Shown: positions 43,604 through 52,032 of the stretch, piece after piece
Numbering within the stretch: position 1 is the first letter of the stretch
Layout of the letters: each line of letters opens with the position of its first letter
From: Oceanidesulfovibrio marinus
Lineage (GTDB): Bacteria; Desulfobacterota; Desulfovibrionia; Desulfovibrionales; Desulfovibrionaceae
Length of the DNA stretch: 64,000 bases
Assembly: GCF_013085545.1 (NCBI RefSeq)
Contig: NZ_CP039543.1
Span: 1,550,001 to 1,614,000, forward strand
Reading direction: 5' to 3'
The notes under the pieces: model-generated
The model's database searches: none
Seen by the model: only the letters and a program-made list of their open reading frames with translations
Told to the model about the DNA's origin: nothing
Made by a program: the position numbers and the translations under genes

Positions 43604-44549
43604 TGAACTCAAATCCGCCATCAAAGAGCGCCTGCCGGAGCTGGACTTCGTTATCGGCTGGGGCCGCGGGTTCGATCCCATCCACGCCACCCCGCTGTTC
43701 ATGCGGACAGAGGCCGACGTGGACAAGCTGGAGTGGGGTCCCCTGAACGTGCACAACACCGCCACCTACCTGCCCAGCCTGCGCGGCAAGAAGGTGGGCG
43801 TGGTGGTCAAGGGCTGCGACAGCCGCTCCGTGGTCCAGCTGATGCAGGAAAACCTCATCGATCGCGAGGACCTCGTGATCTTCGGCATGCCCTGCACCGG
43901 CGTGGTCGATCTCACCAAAATCAAGAACGCCGTGGGCGACCTCGGCATGGTCCGCGACGTGCAGATCTCCGGCGACACCATCACGGTGACGGCCGGCGGG
44001 AAGGAGCACGCCCTGGCCCTGGCCGACGTGCTCAACAACAAGTGCACGGTCTGCCAGTACCACAACGCCGTGCTCTCCGACGTCTTTGTGGGCGAGCCCA
44101 TCGAGCCCAGCGTGCCCGAGGACCAGGTCTACGCCGACATCCTGGAGTTCGAAGAGCAGACCCCGGCCGAGCGCATGGCCTTCTGGGAATCGCAGATGAA
44201 TCGCTGCATCCGCTGCTACGCCTGCCGCAACGCCTGCCCCATGTGCGTGTGCCGCGACCACTGTGTGGCCCAGAGCCGCGATCCCAACTGGCTCTCCCAA
44301 CGCCACGACGTGGGCGAGAAGATGATGTTCCAGCTCATCCACGCCATGCACCTGGCCGGCCGCTGCACCGAGTGCGGCGAGTGCGAACGCGCCTGCCCGG
44401 TGGACATCCCCCTCGTGCGCCTGAAAAAGAAGATCAACAAGGAAATCAAGGAGCTCTTCGACTATCAGGCCGGCATCGACCCCGAAGCCACGCCGCCGCT
44501 GCTCGCCTTCAAGGTGGAGGAGCAGAACATCCGAGAGAGGGAGTGGTAA
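43590..44549 (+). CDS. FrhB-like iron-sulfur subunit of the Flx module
   Basis: A 319-residue protein read from GTG 43590, which has AGGAGGTG five bases upstream and gives the intact N-terminus VPHLDELKSAIKERLPELDFVIGWGRGFDP. The FrhB-type segment GVVVKGCDSRSVVQLMQENLI...IFGMPCTGVVDLTKI and KCTVCQYHN lead to ferredoxin motifs CIRCYACRNACPMCVCRDHC and CTECGECERACPVDIPL. It fits one of the two iron-sulfur subunits (FlxB/FlxC) of NADH:Hdr complexes. Which of the two cannot be decided here. Confidence 0.85.
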   Translation: MPHLDELKSAIKERLPELDFVIGWGRGFDPIHATPLFMRTEADVDKLEWGPLNVHNTATYLPSLRGKKVGVVVKGCDSRSVVQLMQENLIDREDLVIFGMPCTGVVDLTKIKNAVGDLGMVRDVQISGDTITVTAGGKEHALALADVLNNKCTVCQYHNAVLSDVFVGEPIEPSVPEDQVYADILEFEEQTPAERMAFWESQMNRCIRCYACRNACPMCVCRDHCVAQSRDPNWLSQRHDVGEKMMFQLIHAMHLAGRCTECGECERACPVDIPLVRLKKKINKEIKELFDYQAGIDPEATPPLLAFKVEEQNIREREW

Positions 44550-44553
44550 TTCC

Positions 44554-45612
44554 ATGAATTCCAAATACATTCCCGCAGACAAGCTCACCGCCTGGCTCGA
44601 CGGGCTCGCCGCGGACAACCGCGTGCTGGTTCCGGTGGTGGAGAACGGCTCCATCGTCTTCCGCCCGCGCGAGGCCGGCTCCGATACGCCGCTGGAGCTC
44701 GAAAAGCAGGCCACGGTGCCGCCCAAGAACGCGGTCTTCCCGGCCAGCGAGCCCCTGCTTACCTTCAGCTACCAGAAGCACGAGGACGAGCCCGAGAAGG
44801 TGGACGTGAGCGTGCAGCCCACCATCAACGCCCAGCCCACCGTGGTCTTTGGCTGCCGCCCCTGCGACGCACGCGGCTTCACCATCTTCGACAACGTCTA
44901 CGGCGCCGACATCTATTACGAATCCCGGCGCGAGAAGACGGCCTTCATCTCCCAGGTCTGCAAGGAAACCGCCAACACCTGCTTCTGCCACTGGACAGGC
45001 GAAGGCCCGGCGGATTCCCGCGGCAGCGACGTGCTCGCCGTGCCCGTGGACGCGGGCTATGTGCTCGAACCCGTTACGGAAAAGGGCGAAGGCCTGCTGA
45101 CCTCCTCCCTGCTCGCCGACGCATCCAAAGAGCAGCAGGACGCCGCGGCCCAGATGAAGAAGGACGCCCGCGAACAGCTCGGCGAGGCCGTGGACGTGAG
45201 CGAGGCCCGCGGAGCCCTGCTGGCGCTCTTCGACAACATGGAGTTCTGGGAGGACGTCTCGGCCAAGTGCATCAGCTGCGGGGCCTGCACCTACCTCTGC
45301 CCCACCTGCTACTGCTTCAACATCACGGACGAGACCTGCGGCTCGCAGGGCCACCGCGTGCGCTCCTGGGACAACTGCATGTCCTACCTCTTCACGCTGG
45401 AGGGCAGCGGCCACAACCCCAGGCCCACCAAGGCCCACCGCCTGAAGAACCGCGTCGGTCACAAGTTCAGCTACTACCCCGGCCTGCATGACGGGCTCAT
45501 CGCCTGTTGCGGCTGCGGCCGGTGCATCAAGAGCTGTCCGGTCAGCGTGGACATCCGCGAGATCGTCCAGCGCGCCATCGAGACCGCTGCCGCAGAAACC
45601 AAGGCCAGTTAG
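44554..45612 (+). CDS. 4Fe-4S dicluster subunit (HydB/AsrA/FlxC-like)
   Basis: A 352-residue protein. An N-terminal domain of about 220 residues has VFGCRPCDARGFTIFDNVY and CFCHWTGEG. Two [4Fe-4S] motifs follow, CISCGACTYLCPTCYCFNI (with an extra Cys) and CCGCGRCIKSCPVSVDIREI. This is the beta subunit of sulfhydrogenases and AsrA-type proteins, used in Flx complexes to connect the FAD/NAD subunit. It starts 4 bases after the FrhB-like gene and is followed 12 bases later by the flavin subunit. Confidence 0.87.
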   Translation: MNSKYIPADKLTAWLDGLAADNRVLVPVVENGSIVFRPREAGSDTPLELEKQATVPPKNAVFPASEPLLTFSYQKHEDEPEKVDVSVQPTINAQPTVVFGCRPCDARGFTIFDNVYGADIYYESRREKTAFISQVCKETANTCFCHWTGEGPADSRGSDVLAVPVDAGYVLEPVTEKGEGLLTSSLLADASKEQQDAAAQMKKDAREQLGEAVDVSEARGALLALFDNMEFWEDVSAKCISCGACTYLCPTCYCFNITDETCGSQGHRVRSWDNCMSYLFTLEGSGHNPRPTKAHRLKNRVGHKFSYYPGLHDGLIACCGCGRCIKSCPVSVDIREIVQRAIETAAAETKAS

Positions 45613-45624
45613 AGGACGCCACCG

Positions 45625-46470
45625 ATGATGACGAACATGCCTGAGAAAAACCTGTATCTCCCGGAGATCGCCACCATTCAGGAGGTCATCCAGGAGACCC
45701 CGAATATCAAAACCTTCCGCGTGATCCTCGACGACGAGGAAAAAATGCGGGAGTTCACCTACGAGCCCGGACAGGTCGGACAGCTCTCCGTCTTCGGCGT
45801 GGGCGAGTCCACCTTTGTCATCAACTCGCCGCCAACCCGCAAAGAGTACCTCCAGTTCAGCGTCATGCGCGTGGGCGAGCTCACCAGCAAGCTCCACCAG
45901 CTCTCGGCCGGCGACAAGATCGGCGTGCGCGCCCCCCTGGGCAACTACTTCCCCTACGAGTCCATGAAAGGGAAGAACATCGTCTTCATCGGCGGCGGCA
46001 TCGGCATGGCCCCCTTGCGCACCCTCATGCTCTTCATGCTCGACAACCGCGCCGACTACGGCGACATCTCCCTGCTCTACGGCGCGCGCAGCCCGCAGGA
46101 CATGGCCTTCCAGTACGAGCTGCCCGAATGGCTGGAGCGCAAGGACCTCAATACCGTGCTCACCATTGACAACCCGTCCGAAGGCTGGGAGCACACCGTG
46201 GGACTCATCCCCAACGTGCTCCTGGAAATGGAGCCCAGCGCCGAGAACACCGTGGCCGTCACCTGCGGCCCGCCCATCATGATCAAGTTCACCATGCAGG
46301 CGCTCAAAAAGCTCAAGTTCGAGGACACCCAGATCATCACCACCCTGGAAAAACGCATGAAATGCGGCGTGGGCATCTGTGGCCGCTGCAACATCGGCGA
46401 CAAGTATGTCTGTGTGGACGGCCCTGTCTTCACCGCGGCCGAGCTGGGCGAACTTCCCAACGAGCTGTAA
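45625..46470 (+). CDS. flxA: NAD(P)H-oxidising FAD/[2Fe-2S] subunit (FlxA/HydG/AsrB-like)
   Basis: A 281-residue ferredoxin-NADP reductase-fold protein. The FAD part is FTYEPGQVGQLSVFGVGESTFVINS, the NAD part is VFIGGGIGMAPLRTLMLFMLDNR with LLYGARSPQDMAF, and a C-terminal [2Fe-2S] site is MKCGVGICGRCNIGDKYVCVDGPVF. In the Flx-Hdr system it takes hydride from NADH. An alternative would be the AsrB-like subunit of a sulfite reductase, but no AsrC gene is present and the Hdr context decides. Confidence 0.88.
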   Translation: MMTNMPEKNLYLPEIATIQEVIQETPNIKTFRVILDDEEKMREFTYEPGQVGQLSVFGVGESTFVINSPPTRKEYLQFSVMRVGELTSKLHQLSAGDKIGVRAPLGNYFPYESMKGKNIVFIGGGIGMAPLRTLMLFMLDNRADYGDISLLYGARSPQDMAFQYELPEWLERKDLNTVLTIDNPSEGWEHTVGLIPNVLLEMEPSAENTVAVTCGPPIMIKFTMQALKKLKFEDTQIITTLEKRMKCGVGICGRCNIGDKYVCVDGPVFTAAELGELPNEL

Positions 46471-46494
46471 GCCAGCGCGAGAAAAGGAACGCAC

Positions 46495-46968
46495 ATGAAG
46501 TTCTTCAAAGCCAACGAGGTGGCCCAGGCCGCCGTGGAAATAGAACGAAAAGGCCAGGCCTTCTACCGCAACGTGGCCAATGCCGCCTCGGCACAGGCCG
46601 CCCGTGATCTCTTCACCTTCATGGCCGGCGAAGAGGCCAAGCACGAGGCGATCTTCCAGGCCCTCAAAAACCGCCTCGGCGAAATCGAAATGCCGGCCTA
46701 CTCCAATGCCAATGAGTACCAGGAGTACCTCGAAGCGCTCATCGACTCACACGCCCTGTTCAGCGGCGGCATCGCAGAACGCCTGGCCTCCGAAGCCAGC
46801 GACATGGTCACCGCCGTGAACATCGCCCTCGCCTTCGAAAAAGATACACTGCTCTTCTTCCTGGAAATGAAGGAACTCGTCCCGGACTCAGAAAAACCCA
46901 TGGTCCAGAAATGCATCGAGGAAGAACGCTCCCACATGCGCATGCTCCACGGGCTTTTGAAGGACTAG
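46495..46968 (+). CDS. Ferritin-like (rubrerythrin-type) di-iron protein
   Basis: A 157-residue four-helix protein. Di-iron ligands appear as E in AAVEIERKGQAFY, EEAKHE in the second helix, and FEKDTLLFF plus EEERSHMRMLHGLL in the third and fourth. It lacks the rubredoxin domain of full rubrerythrin. It lies 24 bases behind the flavin subunit and is probably cotranscribed. Family members detoxify peroxide or oxygen in anaerobes; a protective role for the oxygen-sensitive Hdr-Flx complex is inferred only from position. Confidence 0.88.
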   Translation: MKFFKANEVAQAAVEIERKGQAFYRNVANAASAQAARDLFTFMAGEEAKHEAIFQALKNRLGEIEMPAYSNANEYQEYLEALIDSHALFSGGIAERLASEASDMVTAVNIALAFEKDTLLFFLEMKELVPDSEKPMVQKCIEEERSHMRMLHGLLKD

Positions 46969-47058
46969 GCGCACGCGGCACGTTGTAGTTTCCGATTTGT
47001 CGCAGAGGCGCTGAGCAGGCAGCCAACCGGCACAGCCCTCATCCTCCACGCGCGGGAA

Positions 47059-47076
47059 AGGGGCCTTCGGGCCCCT
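47059..47076 (+). terminator. Terminator-like hairpin after the Hdr-Flx operon
   Basis: AGGGGCC-TTCG-GGCCCCT is a perfect 7-bp stem with a stable tetraloop, about 90 bases past the ferritin-like gene; the following bases are C/T-rich, not a clean T-run. Confidence 0.5.
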
Positions 47077-47201
47077 CCTCCCAAATCCTCAACGCCTGCC
47101 GGACGACAAATCACCGGGAGATGGTCGTACATCTGCGTGCTTCCGCTCGAATGAGCTTTCGAAGCATCTCGGCGCACGGCCCATCACATGAGGACAAAGC
47201 C

Positions 47202-48086
47202 ATGTTGAATACGCCGCTGCACTACCATGATCCTGAGGATTTCGCGGCTTTCGATCCCTTCGCGTCCGTGAACACGGACCTCTTCGGATCGCCCGGGTCA
47301 TCCTTCAATGTGCAGAAACCGATCCGCTACTTTGTCTCCAGCCTGTTCGCGGCATGTACGAAGCAGCGCGATCGCGTGCGCGACGCCCCTTTCATCGGTC
47401 TGTCCAGGAACAAGCGCTATACGTACAGCGGCGAACCGCTGGACCAGTTCGACCTCGACGTCCTGCTGCACTGCACGGCCGCTGCCGGCTCGTCGCGTCG
47501 CCGCGGCACATGGATCGAACACGCGACCCTCATCAAGTCTCTGGGCAAACGCAACGAAGCGAGCACGCGCCAGCGCATATGCGACAGCCTGGCCCGGCTG
47601 CAGGAATGCACCATCGGCATCGAGGGCCACGGCTACCGCTACATGACCCGGCTGGTGAATCGCGCTTTGCTGGACGAAGATGCCTGCGCTAGTCTGGTGG
47701 AGATCAACAGCGATTTTGCCGGAGCTATCCGCCTGAGGCGCGGCCTCGATCTGATGCTCAACGAGCGCCGCAGCCTGGGCGCCGATGGGCTTTCCAAATG
47801 GCTGCACGGCGTGCTCTGGATCTTACCCGCCGGTTTCTCTTCGGACTTCGCCACCCTCTGCGAACTGAGCGGCATGAGCCACATGAATGCCTGCGATTTT
47901 GAAAAGCAATGTCGTGAAGCACTCGATCTGCTCGCCGAGAACAGTATGATCACGCAATATGACGTGCGACAAGGCGGCCGGCTCCTGGTGGAGGGGCGGG
48001 GCAACACCGCGCATGCCAAAGTCTGCGGCTTCCTGTCTCTCGTCCACGACTCCGACCGTGAAAAGCGGACAGCAGAGTGCGACTGA
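47202..48086 (+). CDS. TrfA-like replication initiator-type protein
   Basis: A 294-residue protein that resembles TrfA, the initiator of broad-host-range IncP plasmids. Matching features in order are a conserved APFIGLSRNKRYTYSGEPLDQFDLDVLLHC region, a first winged-helix part with GTWIEHATLIKSLGKRNEASTRQRICDSLARLQECTIGIEG, and LSKWLHGVLWILPAGFSSDFATLCELSGM followed by a second winged helix (EKQCREALDLLAENSMITQYDV). ATG 47202 has GAGGA at eight bases. No iterons, partition or mobilisation genes are near. It may be a plasmid relic or a domesticated DNA-binding protein. Confidence 0.65.
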   Translation: MLNTPLHYHDPEDFAAFDPFASVNTDLFGSPGSSFNVQKPIRYFVSSLFAACTKQRDRVRDAPFIGLSRNKRYTYSGEPLDQFDLDVLLHCTAAAGSSRRRGTWIEHATLIKSLGKRNEASTRQRICDSLARLQECTIGIEGHGYRYMTRLVNRALLDEDACASLVEINSDFAGAIRLRRGLDLMLNERRSLGADGLSKWLHGVLWILPAGFSSDFATLCELSGMSHMNACDFEKQCREALDLLAENSMITQYDVRQGGRLLVEGRGNTAHAKVCGFLSLVHDSDREKRTAECD

Positions 48087-48108
48087 TACAGGGGCCGGAG
48101 CACCACCA

Positions 48109-48568
48109 ATGAGCAAACCTATTTTGTACGCCAGGAGCTTCTGCGTGCGCTCGGCCCATATCCAGCATCCAGCAGCAACTCGCCATGCTGGGCATGGACT
48201 TTGAGACGGTCAACATCGATTACATGGGGCAGGCCGCCCAGAGGGCGTTGCTGCAAAAGCTGGAGCAGCGCGTATCGCCGGTCGCCTTTCCCCTCATGAT
48301 TCTGAACCCCGGAGACGACATGACGCGCCCCAAGCTCTTCGCACTCAGCACTTGCATGCACTGCGCCAGGGTCAAGGCGCTGCTCATCTCTCTGCATGTC
48401 GATTTCGACACGCTGTATGTGGATCGCCTGGCCGGCGAGGAACGCAGCCACTGCATGGGCGAGCTCGAAAACTATACTCCAGAGCTTTCCTTCCCAACCC
48501 TTGTGGTTGGCGACGATGTGGTCATCGGCGCCAGAGAGCAGCGCATCCGCGAGATTCTGCTCGGATAG
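48109..48568 (+). pseudogene. Glutaredoxin-like two-domain protein, frameshifted by a 7-bp tandem duplication
   Basis: From ATG 48109 the frame reads MSKPILYARSFCVRSAHIQ and then leaves it. The heptamer ATCCAGC is present twice in a row (48160-48166, 48167-48173). Removing one copy restores one continuous 150-residue frame through MLGMDFETVNIDYMGQ to the stop at 48568. The restored protein has a partial thioredoxin-fold domain (single Cys in SFCVRS) and a second full glutaredoxin domain with LSTCMHCARVK and FPTLVVGDDVVIG. An internal ATG at 48185 could in principle yield a 127-residue C-terminal product, but it lacks a ribosome site. Confidence 0.75.
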
Positions 48569-48628
48569 TGAAGTAACGACACAGAGAAGTACGAGCCGCC
48601 TCGTAACTCTGTGCCGGACAACGAAGAT

Positions 48629-49096
48629 TCACATCGCCAGCCGAGGTACTCGAGCTGGGAAGTGAAACGGCGCCGCCGTGGACCAGGACCATGCCTCCGG
48701 ATCCGAAAACCACGGCGGCGTCTCATTTTTTACCGCCAATACGCGGCTGTAATTATCCCTTATATCCTTGCCGGGTCCGGCTCTCGTGGTCGGAATCCCT
48801 ATGCCTCTGGGGTTGCCGCCACAGCCCCTTTCCCGGGCAGGGACTGCCGTTTGACCACGGCGAACGCCGCCCCCCAGGATGACGATGAGCGACACGGCCC
48901 CGAAAAAAGGCAGCACAGGCATCAGGATTCCCAGGGGCACCAGCTTCAGCACCGGCCCGGCCACCACGCCGGCCAGCACCAACCAGGCCATGTCCGGAAC
49001 GCCGGTCCTGGTAAAAATGAACTCACCCGCCCGCCCCAACAGCAACAACACCGCGATGATCACCATGGTCTTGGTGACGGGATCAACAACGAGCAT
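48629..49096 (-). pseudogene. Truncated cation:proton antiporter (N-terminal fragment)
   Basis: The first 77 or so residues (MLVVDPVTKTMVIIAVLLLLGRAGEFIF..GVPDMAWLVLAGVVAGPVLKLVPLG...FFGAVSLIVILGGG) read as the first two or three helices of a NhaP/CPA1-type sodium:proton antiporter, where GPVL is the usual second-helix motif. After about 48866 the sequence becomes Arg/Gly-rich and non-membrane, and runs through the terminator of the opposite gene, so the remainder is not antiporter. An intact family member has about 400 residues or more. It is therefore a truncated, presumably dead gene; no second piece was found downstream. Confidence 0.65.
48671..48731 (+). terminator. Rho-independent terminator after the glutaredoxin-like gene
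   Basis: CGCCGCCGTGG (48671-48681) pairs perfectly with CCACGGCGGCG (48710-48720) and is followed by TCTCATTTTTTA. Confidence 0.8.
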
Positions 49097-49186
49097 ACGA
49101 AGGTCCTTGTTGAAGAGTTCGCATGGTTATCCCGGCCTGCAAGCCGTCTGAGCCCCCCGCTGCACCAGCGGCCAAACGCGGCGCTG

Positions 49187-51460
49187 CTATTGCCCCAGAT
49201 GCTGCAGGAACTGCCGCGCGCCTTGGTGCTCCGGATGTTCGCGGAGCAGCTCCTCGGCCATTGCGCGCGCCTTGTCCACCTGCCGCGTGCGCAGATAGAG
49301 GTCCGCCAGCGCCAGAAAGACGTCCTGATCCTGCGGGTCCAGGGACAGCGCCTTGTGGAACGCCTGCTCCGCCTGCTCCGGCCGGCGCAGGGCCACCAGT
49401 ATCTGCCCCTGGTTGTAGTAGGCGCGGGCGTAGTGCATGCCGGCCGCGGCCCTGCCCACGTAGTACGCCGCATCCTCGTACTGCTTCATCTCCGCCAGCA
49501 GCAGGCCCAGGGAGTACGACACCTCGTACAGCTCCGGCTCCTGGGCCACCACCTCACGCAGCAGCTTCTCGGCCAGGCGGTTCTTGCCCTGGCGGTTGTA
49601 GAGCATGGCCAGGTTCACCTTGGCCGGGTAGAACCGGTCGTCGATTGCAATGGCCTTTTCATAGTCCGCTTGCGCGCCCTGCTCGTCCCCCAGATTGACG
49701 GCCAGGTTGCCCAGATTGTAGCGCTGCGGCGCCAGGTCCGCGTTGTAGAGCATGGCCTTGCGGTACTCGTTCAGCGCCTCGTGGAAAGCGTCCCGGTCGT
49801 CCCGACGCAGGCGCTCCTCCGGCAGCATGGAGAGCATCATCGCCGCCTCCATGCGCACCGCCTCGACCGGGTCGTACAGCTTGGGTGCGATCCGCTTCAG
49901 CCGCGTCTCGGCGTCGAAGTACTCCAGGCTGCGGATGGCGGTGTAGCGGATCACGGCGTCGTCGTCCTCCAGCGCCCTGGCCAGGGTGGCCTGGCTGGCC
50001 TCTCCGGGATAGGCACGCAGCAGGCTCAAGGCAGTAGCCCGGACAATGGCCGGCAGCAGCGCATCCTCGGCCAGGCGGATCAGTTCGATATCCGCGCCGT
50101 CCGTATGCTCCCTGCCGGCTTTGATGACGGCTCCGTAGTGCGGCCTGCGGGTCTCGCCGTACCATTTCGTGTAGTTCTCGATGTTCCAGGCCAGGGTCTT
50201 GTCCGCGTGGCAACCTTCTGCCGAGCAGGCGTCGGGCGTGCCGAGCACCGCGCTCAGATCGGGCCGGGGAATGCGCAGGCTGTGGTCCGGCCGGTAGTCG
50301 ATGCCCATGTAGTAGCGACCGGGCATGTGGCACCTGACGCAGAGATGGCCCTCGCTCGGTTTGCCTTCGTGCTCTTTCTTGTGGAAGTGGTGCGCCTTGG
50401 AGTCGTAGATCTCCGCACGATGACACTGGGTGCAGAGCTCGTTCTTCTCCTTGTGCGTCTTGAGGCTGTGCACGTCATGGCAGTCGTTGCAACGCACGCC
50501 GCGCTGGTACATCTTGCTCTGCACGAACGATCCGTACACGTAGACCTCGTCGAGGATCTGGCCGTCCGGGTAGTAGAGGCCCTCATTCAAAAGCTGTGGA
50601 ACCATCAGATCAAGCAGATCGCCCTCCTGGTGATGATTGTCGCCCAGCTGGAACCGCCGGGAGTGGCACGGCGCGCAGATTCGGATCAGCTCGCCGGTGT
50701 CGAGGTCCCCGGTGCGCACCGCCAGCCCGTAATTCTCGATCTTCGCACGCGCCAGCGGCGGCTTTCCCGCCCACTCCATATGCTTTGAGCCGGGGCCGTG
50801 GCACGCCTCGCAGCCCACGTCGATCTCGAACCACGTGGTGCTGTAGGTATCCGTGGCCGGGTCGTACCCCTTGTTTACGTTGGTGGAATGGCACTCGGCG
50901 CACATTACGTTCCAGGTCTGCCCGCCCTTGGTCCAGTGCAGCCAGTTGTCCGGCGTGATGCGCTCCAACGGCGGCAGGCGATACCACTGCTTCCTGTCCA
51001 CATCCCAGGCGATGTTCAGGCACTGCAAACGGCCGCCGGGGAATGGGACGAGGTACTGCTGCAACGGGTAGACGCCAAAGGTGTAGGCGATCTCGAACTC
51101 GCCGCGCTCGCCGCCCGGCCCCTCGGTCTCCACAAAGAACTTCTCGCCCTTGCGGAAGAAGCGGGAGGTGACGTTGTTGTACGCGTCGAAAAAGGTGCCG
51201 TTTCCGAAATCCCCGAGCACCGTGGCCTCGGTGGCGACGTCCATGGCCCGGTCGTGGTCCGAGCCGCGCCACTTGTCGTAGGCGGCCTCGTGGCACGACT
51301 TGCACTTCTCGCTGCCCACGAACTGCGCCGGAGCTTCCGGTGGCGGCGGTGCAAGGGAGCGCGACCTGAGCAGGTAGATCCCCGGCGACAGCAGGATGAC
51401 GACCGCGGCGATAAGCGCGAGCCGTTCCCAGCGAGTGATGTCGGCGGCGTGTCTGCTCAT
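49187..51460 (-). CDS. Octahaem cytochrome c with HEAT-like and TPR repeats
   Basis: A 757-residue protein with one N-terminal membrane anchor (LALIAAVVILLSPGIYLL) and the rest outside. Haem sites in order are CKSCH, CAECH, CEACH, CAPCH, CNDCH, CTQCH and CVRCH, plus one CX4CH (CSAEGCH), giving eight. Residues about 440-560 are HEAT-like (AIVRATALSLLRAY, AVIRYTAIRSLEYF, EAVRMEAAMMLSML). From 565 to the end come five or so TPR units (LAPQRYNLGNLAVNLGDEQGAQADYEKAIAIDDRF...). It follows the Rieske gene by 30 bases, where a cytochrome c1 gene would be expected, so it probably takes electrons from, or gives them to, the bc complex. Confidence 0.88.
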   Translation of the reverse strand: MSRHAADITRWERLALIAAVVILLSPGIYLLRSRSLAPPPPEAPAQFVGSEKCKSCHEAAYDKWRGSDHDRAMDVATEATVLGDFGNGTFFDAYNNVTSRFFRKGEKFFVETEGPGGERGEFEIAYTFGVYPLQQYLVPFPGGRLQCLNIAWDVDRKQWYRLPPLERITPDNWLHWTKGGQTWNVMCAECHSTNVNKGYDPATDTYSTTWFEIDVGCEACHGPGSKHMEWAGKPPLARAKIENYGLAVRTGDLDTGELIRICAPCHSRRFQLGDNHHQEGDLLDLMVPQLLNEGLYYPDGQILDEVYVYGSFVQSKMYQRGVRCNDCHDVHSLKTHKEKNELCTQCHRAEIYDSKAHHFHKKEHEGKPSEGHLCVRCHMPGRYYMGIDYRPDHSLRIPRPDLSAVLGTPDACSAEGCHADKTLAWNIENYTKWYGETRRPHYGAVIKAGREHTDGADIELIRLAEDALLPAIVRATALSLLRAYPGEASQATLARALEDDDAVIRYTAIRSLEYFDAETRLKRIAPKLYDPVEAVRMEAAMMLSMLPEERLRRDDRDAFHEALNEYRKAMLYNADLAPQRYNLGNLAVNLGDEQGAQADYEKAIAIDDRFYPAKVNLAMLYNRQGKNRLAEKLLREVVAQEPELYEVSYSLGLLLAEMKQYEDAAYYVGRAAAGMHYARAYYNQGQILVALRRPEQAEQAFHKALSLDPQDQDVFLALADLYLRTRQVDKARAMAEELLREHPEHQGARQFLQHLGQ

Positions 51461-51490
51461 GGATCGAGTTCGCTTTGCTGCCTTTCGGCG

Positions 51491-52009
51491 CTACACCCGT
51501 GTGACCTGGCCGGGCTCGAAGCACTGCCGTTTCTGCGGCGCGGCGATGTCCACCTTTACGATGCCGTTCTCGATGCGCACCGGGTAGCAGTCCAGCGGTC
51601 TTGGAGCCGGCGCCGTGAGCACCTCGCCGGCGGCGTTGTAGGAGGAGCCGTGGCAGGGGCAGATGAACTTGCCCTGCTCCTCGTCCCAACGCAGCGAGCA
51701 GCCCAGGTGGGTGCACGTGCGCGAGAGGGCGAGGAAGCCGCCGTCCTCCAGACGCGCCAGGTAGAGCTGCCCCTGGGGGATGGCGGTCACGGTGGCCGGC
51801 TCGAACATATCCACAGGCCCGGCCGTGATGATGCTCTTCGCCCTGGCCGGCGTGCTGCGGTCCTTGCGGAAGTTGAGGAACGATACGCCCAGCCAGCCGA
51901 GCTCCGTCACGGCGGCCAGGCCGAAGAAGGCCCAGGCCCAGTTGAGAAACCGCCGCCGAGTGGGCGCAGACGTGGGCGTTGCCGTTTCCGTGGAGCTGTT
52001 TTCCTTCAT
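51491..52009 (-). CDS. Rieske iron-sulfur protein of a cytochrome bc-type complex
   Basis: A 172-residue Rieske protein. The N-terminus has a Tat-like RRRFLNWAWAFFGLAAVTELGWLG membrane anchor. The cluster ligands are in CTHLGCSLRWDEEQ and CPCHGSSYNAAG, with a disulfide pair as in quinol-oxidising Rieske proteins. ATG 52009 is used (GAGG at eight bases). It sits between the cytochrome b and octahaem genes, all in one direction. It accepts the first electron from menaquinol at the Qo site. Confidence 0.92.
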   Translation of the reverse strand: MKENSSTETATPTSAPTRRRFLNWAWAFFGLAAVTELGWLGVSFLNFRKDRSTPARAKSIITAGPVDMFEPATVTAIPQGQLYLARLEDGGFLALSRTCTHLGCSLRWDEEQGKFICPCHGSSYNAAGEVLTAPAPRPLDCYPVRIENGIVKVDIAAPQKRQCFEPGQVTRV

Positions 52010-52032
52010 CGCATGGCCTCGTGTTGTTGGCG

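Noticed and set aside
44554-46470. AsrAB-type dissimilatory sulfite reductase
   Set aside because: No AsrC (sirohaem) gene present and the genes are continuous with hdrCBA-flxD.
44509-46644. Long open frame antisense to the Flx genes
   Set aside because: Reverse-strand artefact of GC-rich coding sequence; plus-strand proteins have full cluster and flavin motifs.
47080-47201. Possible iterons next to the TrfA-like gene
   Set aside because: I looked for direct repeats of 17-22 bases on both sides and saw none, so no origin is claimed.
48611-50788. Very long open frame (over 700 codons) antisense to the octahaem cytochrome
   Set aside because: Low-complexity His/Arg/Leu-rich translation typical of the reverse strand of a GC-rich gene; the cytochrome strand has clear haem motifs.
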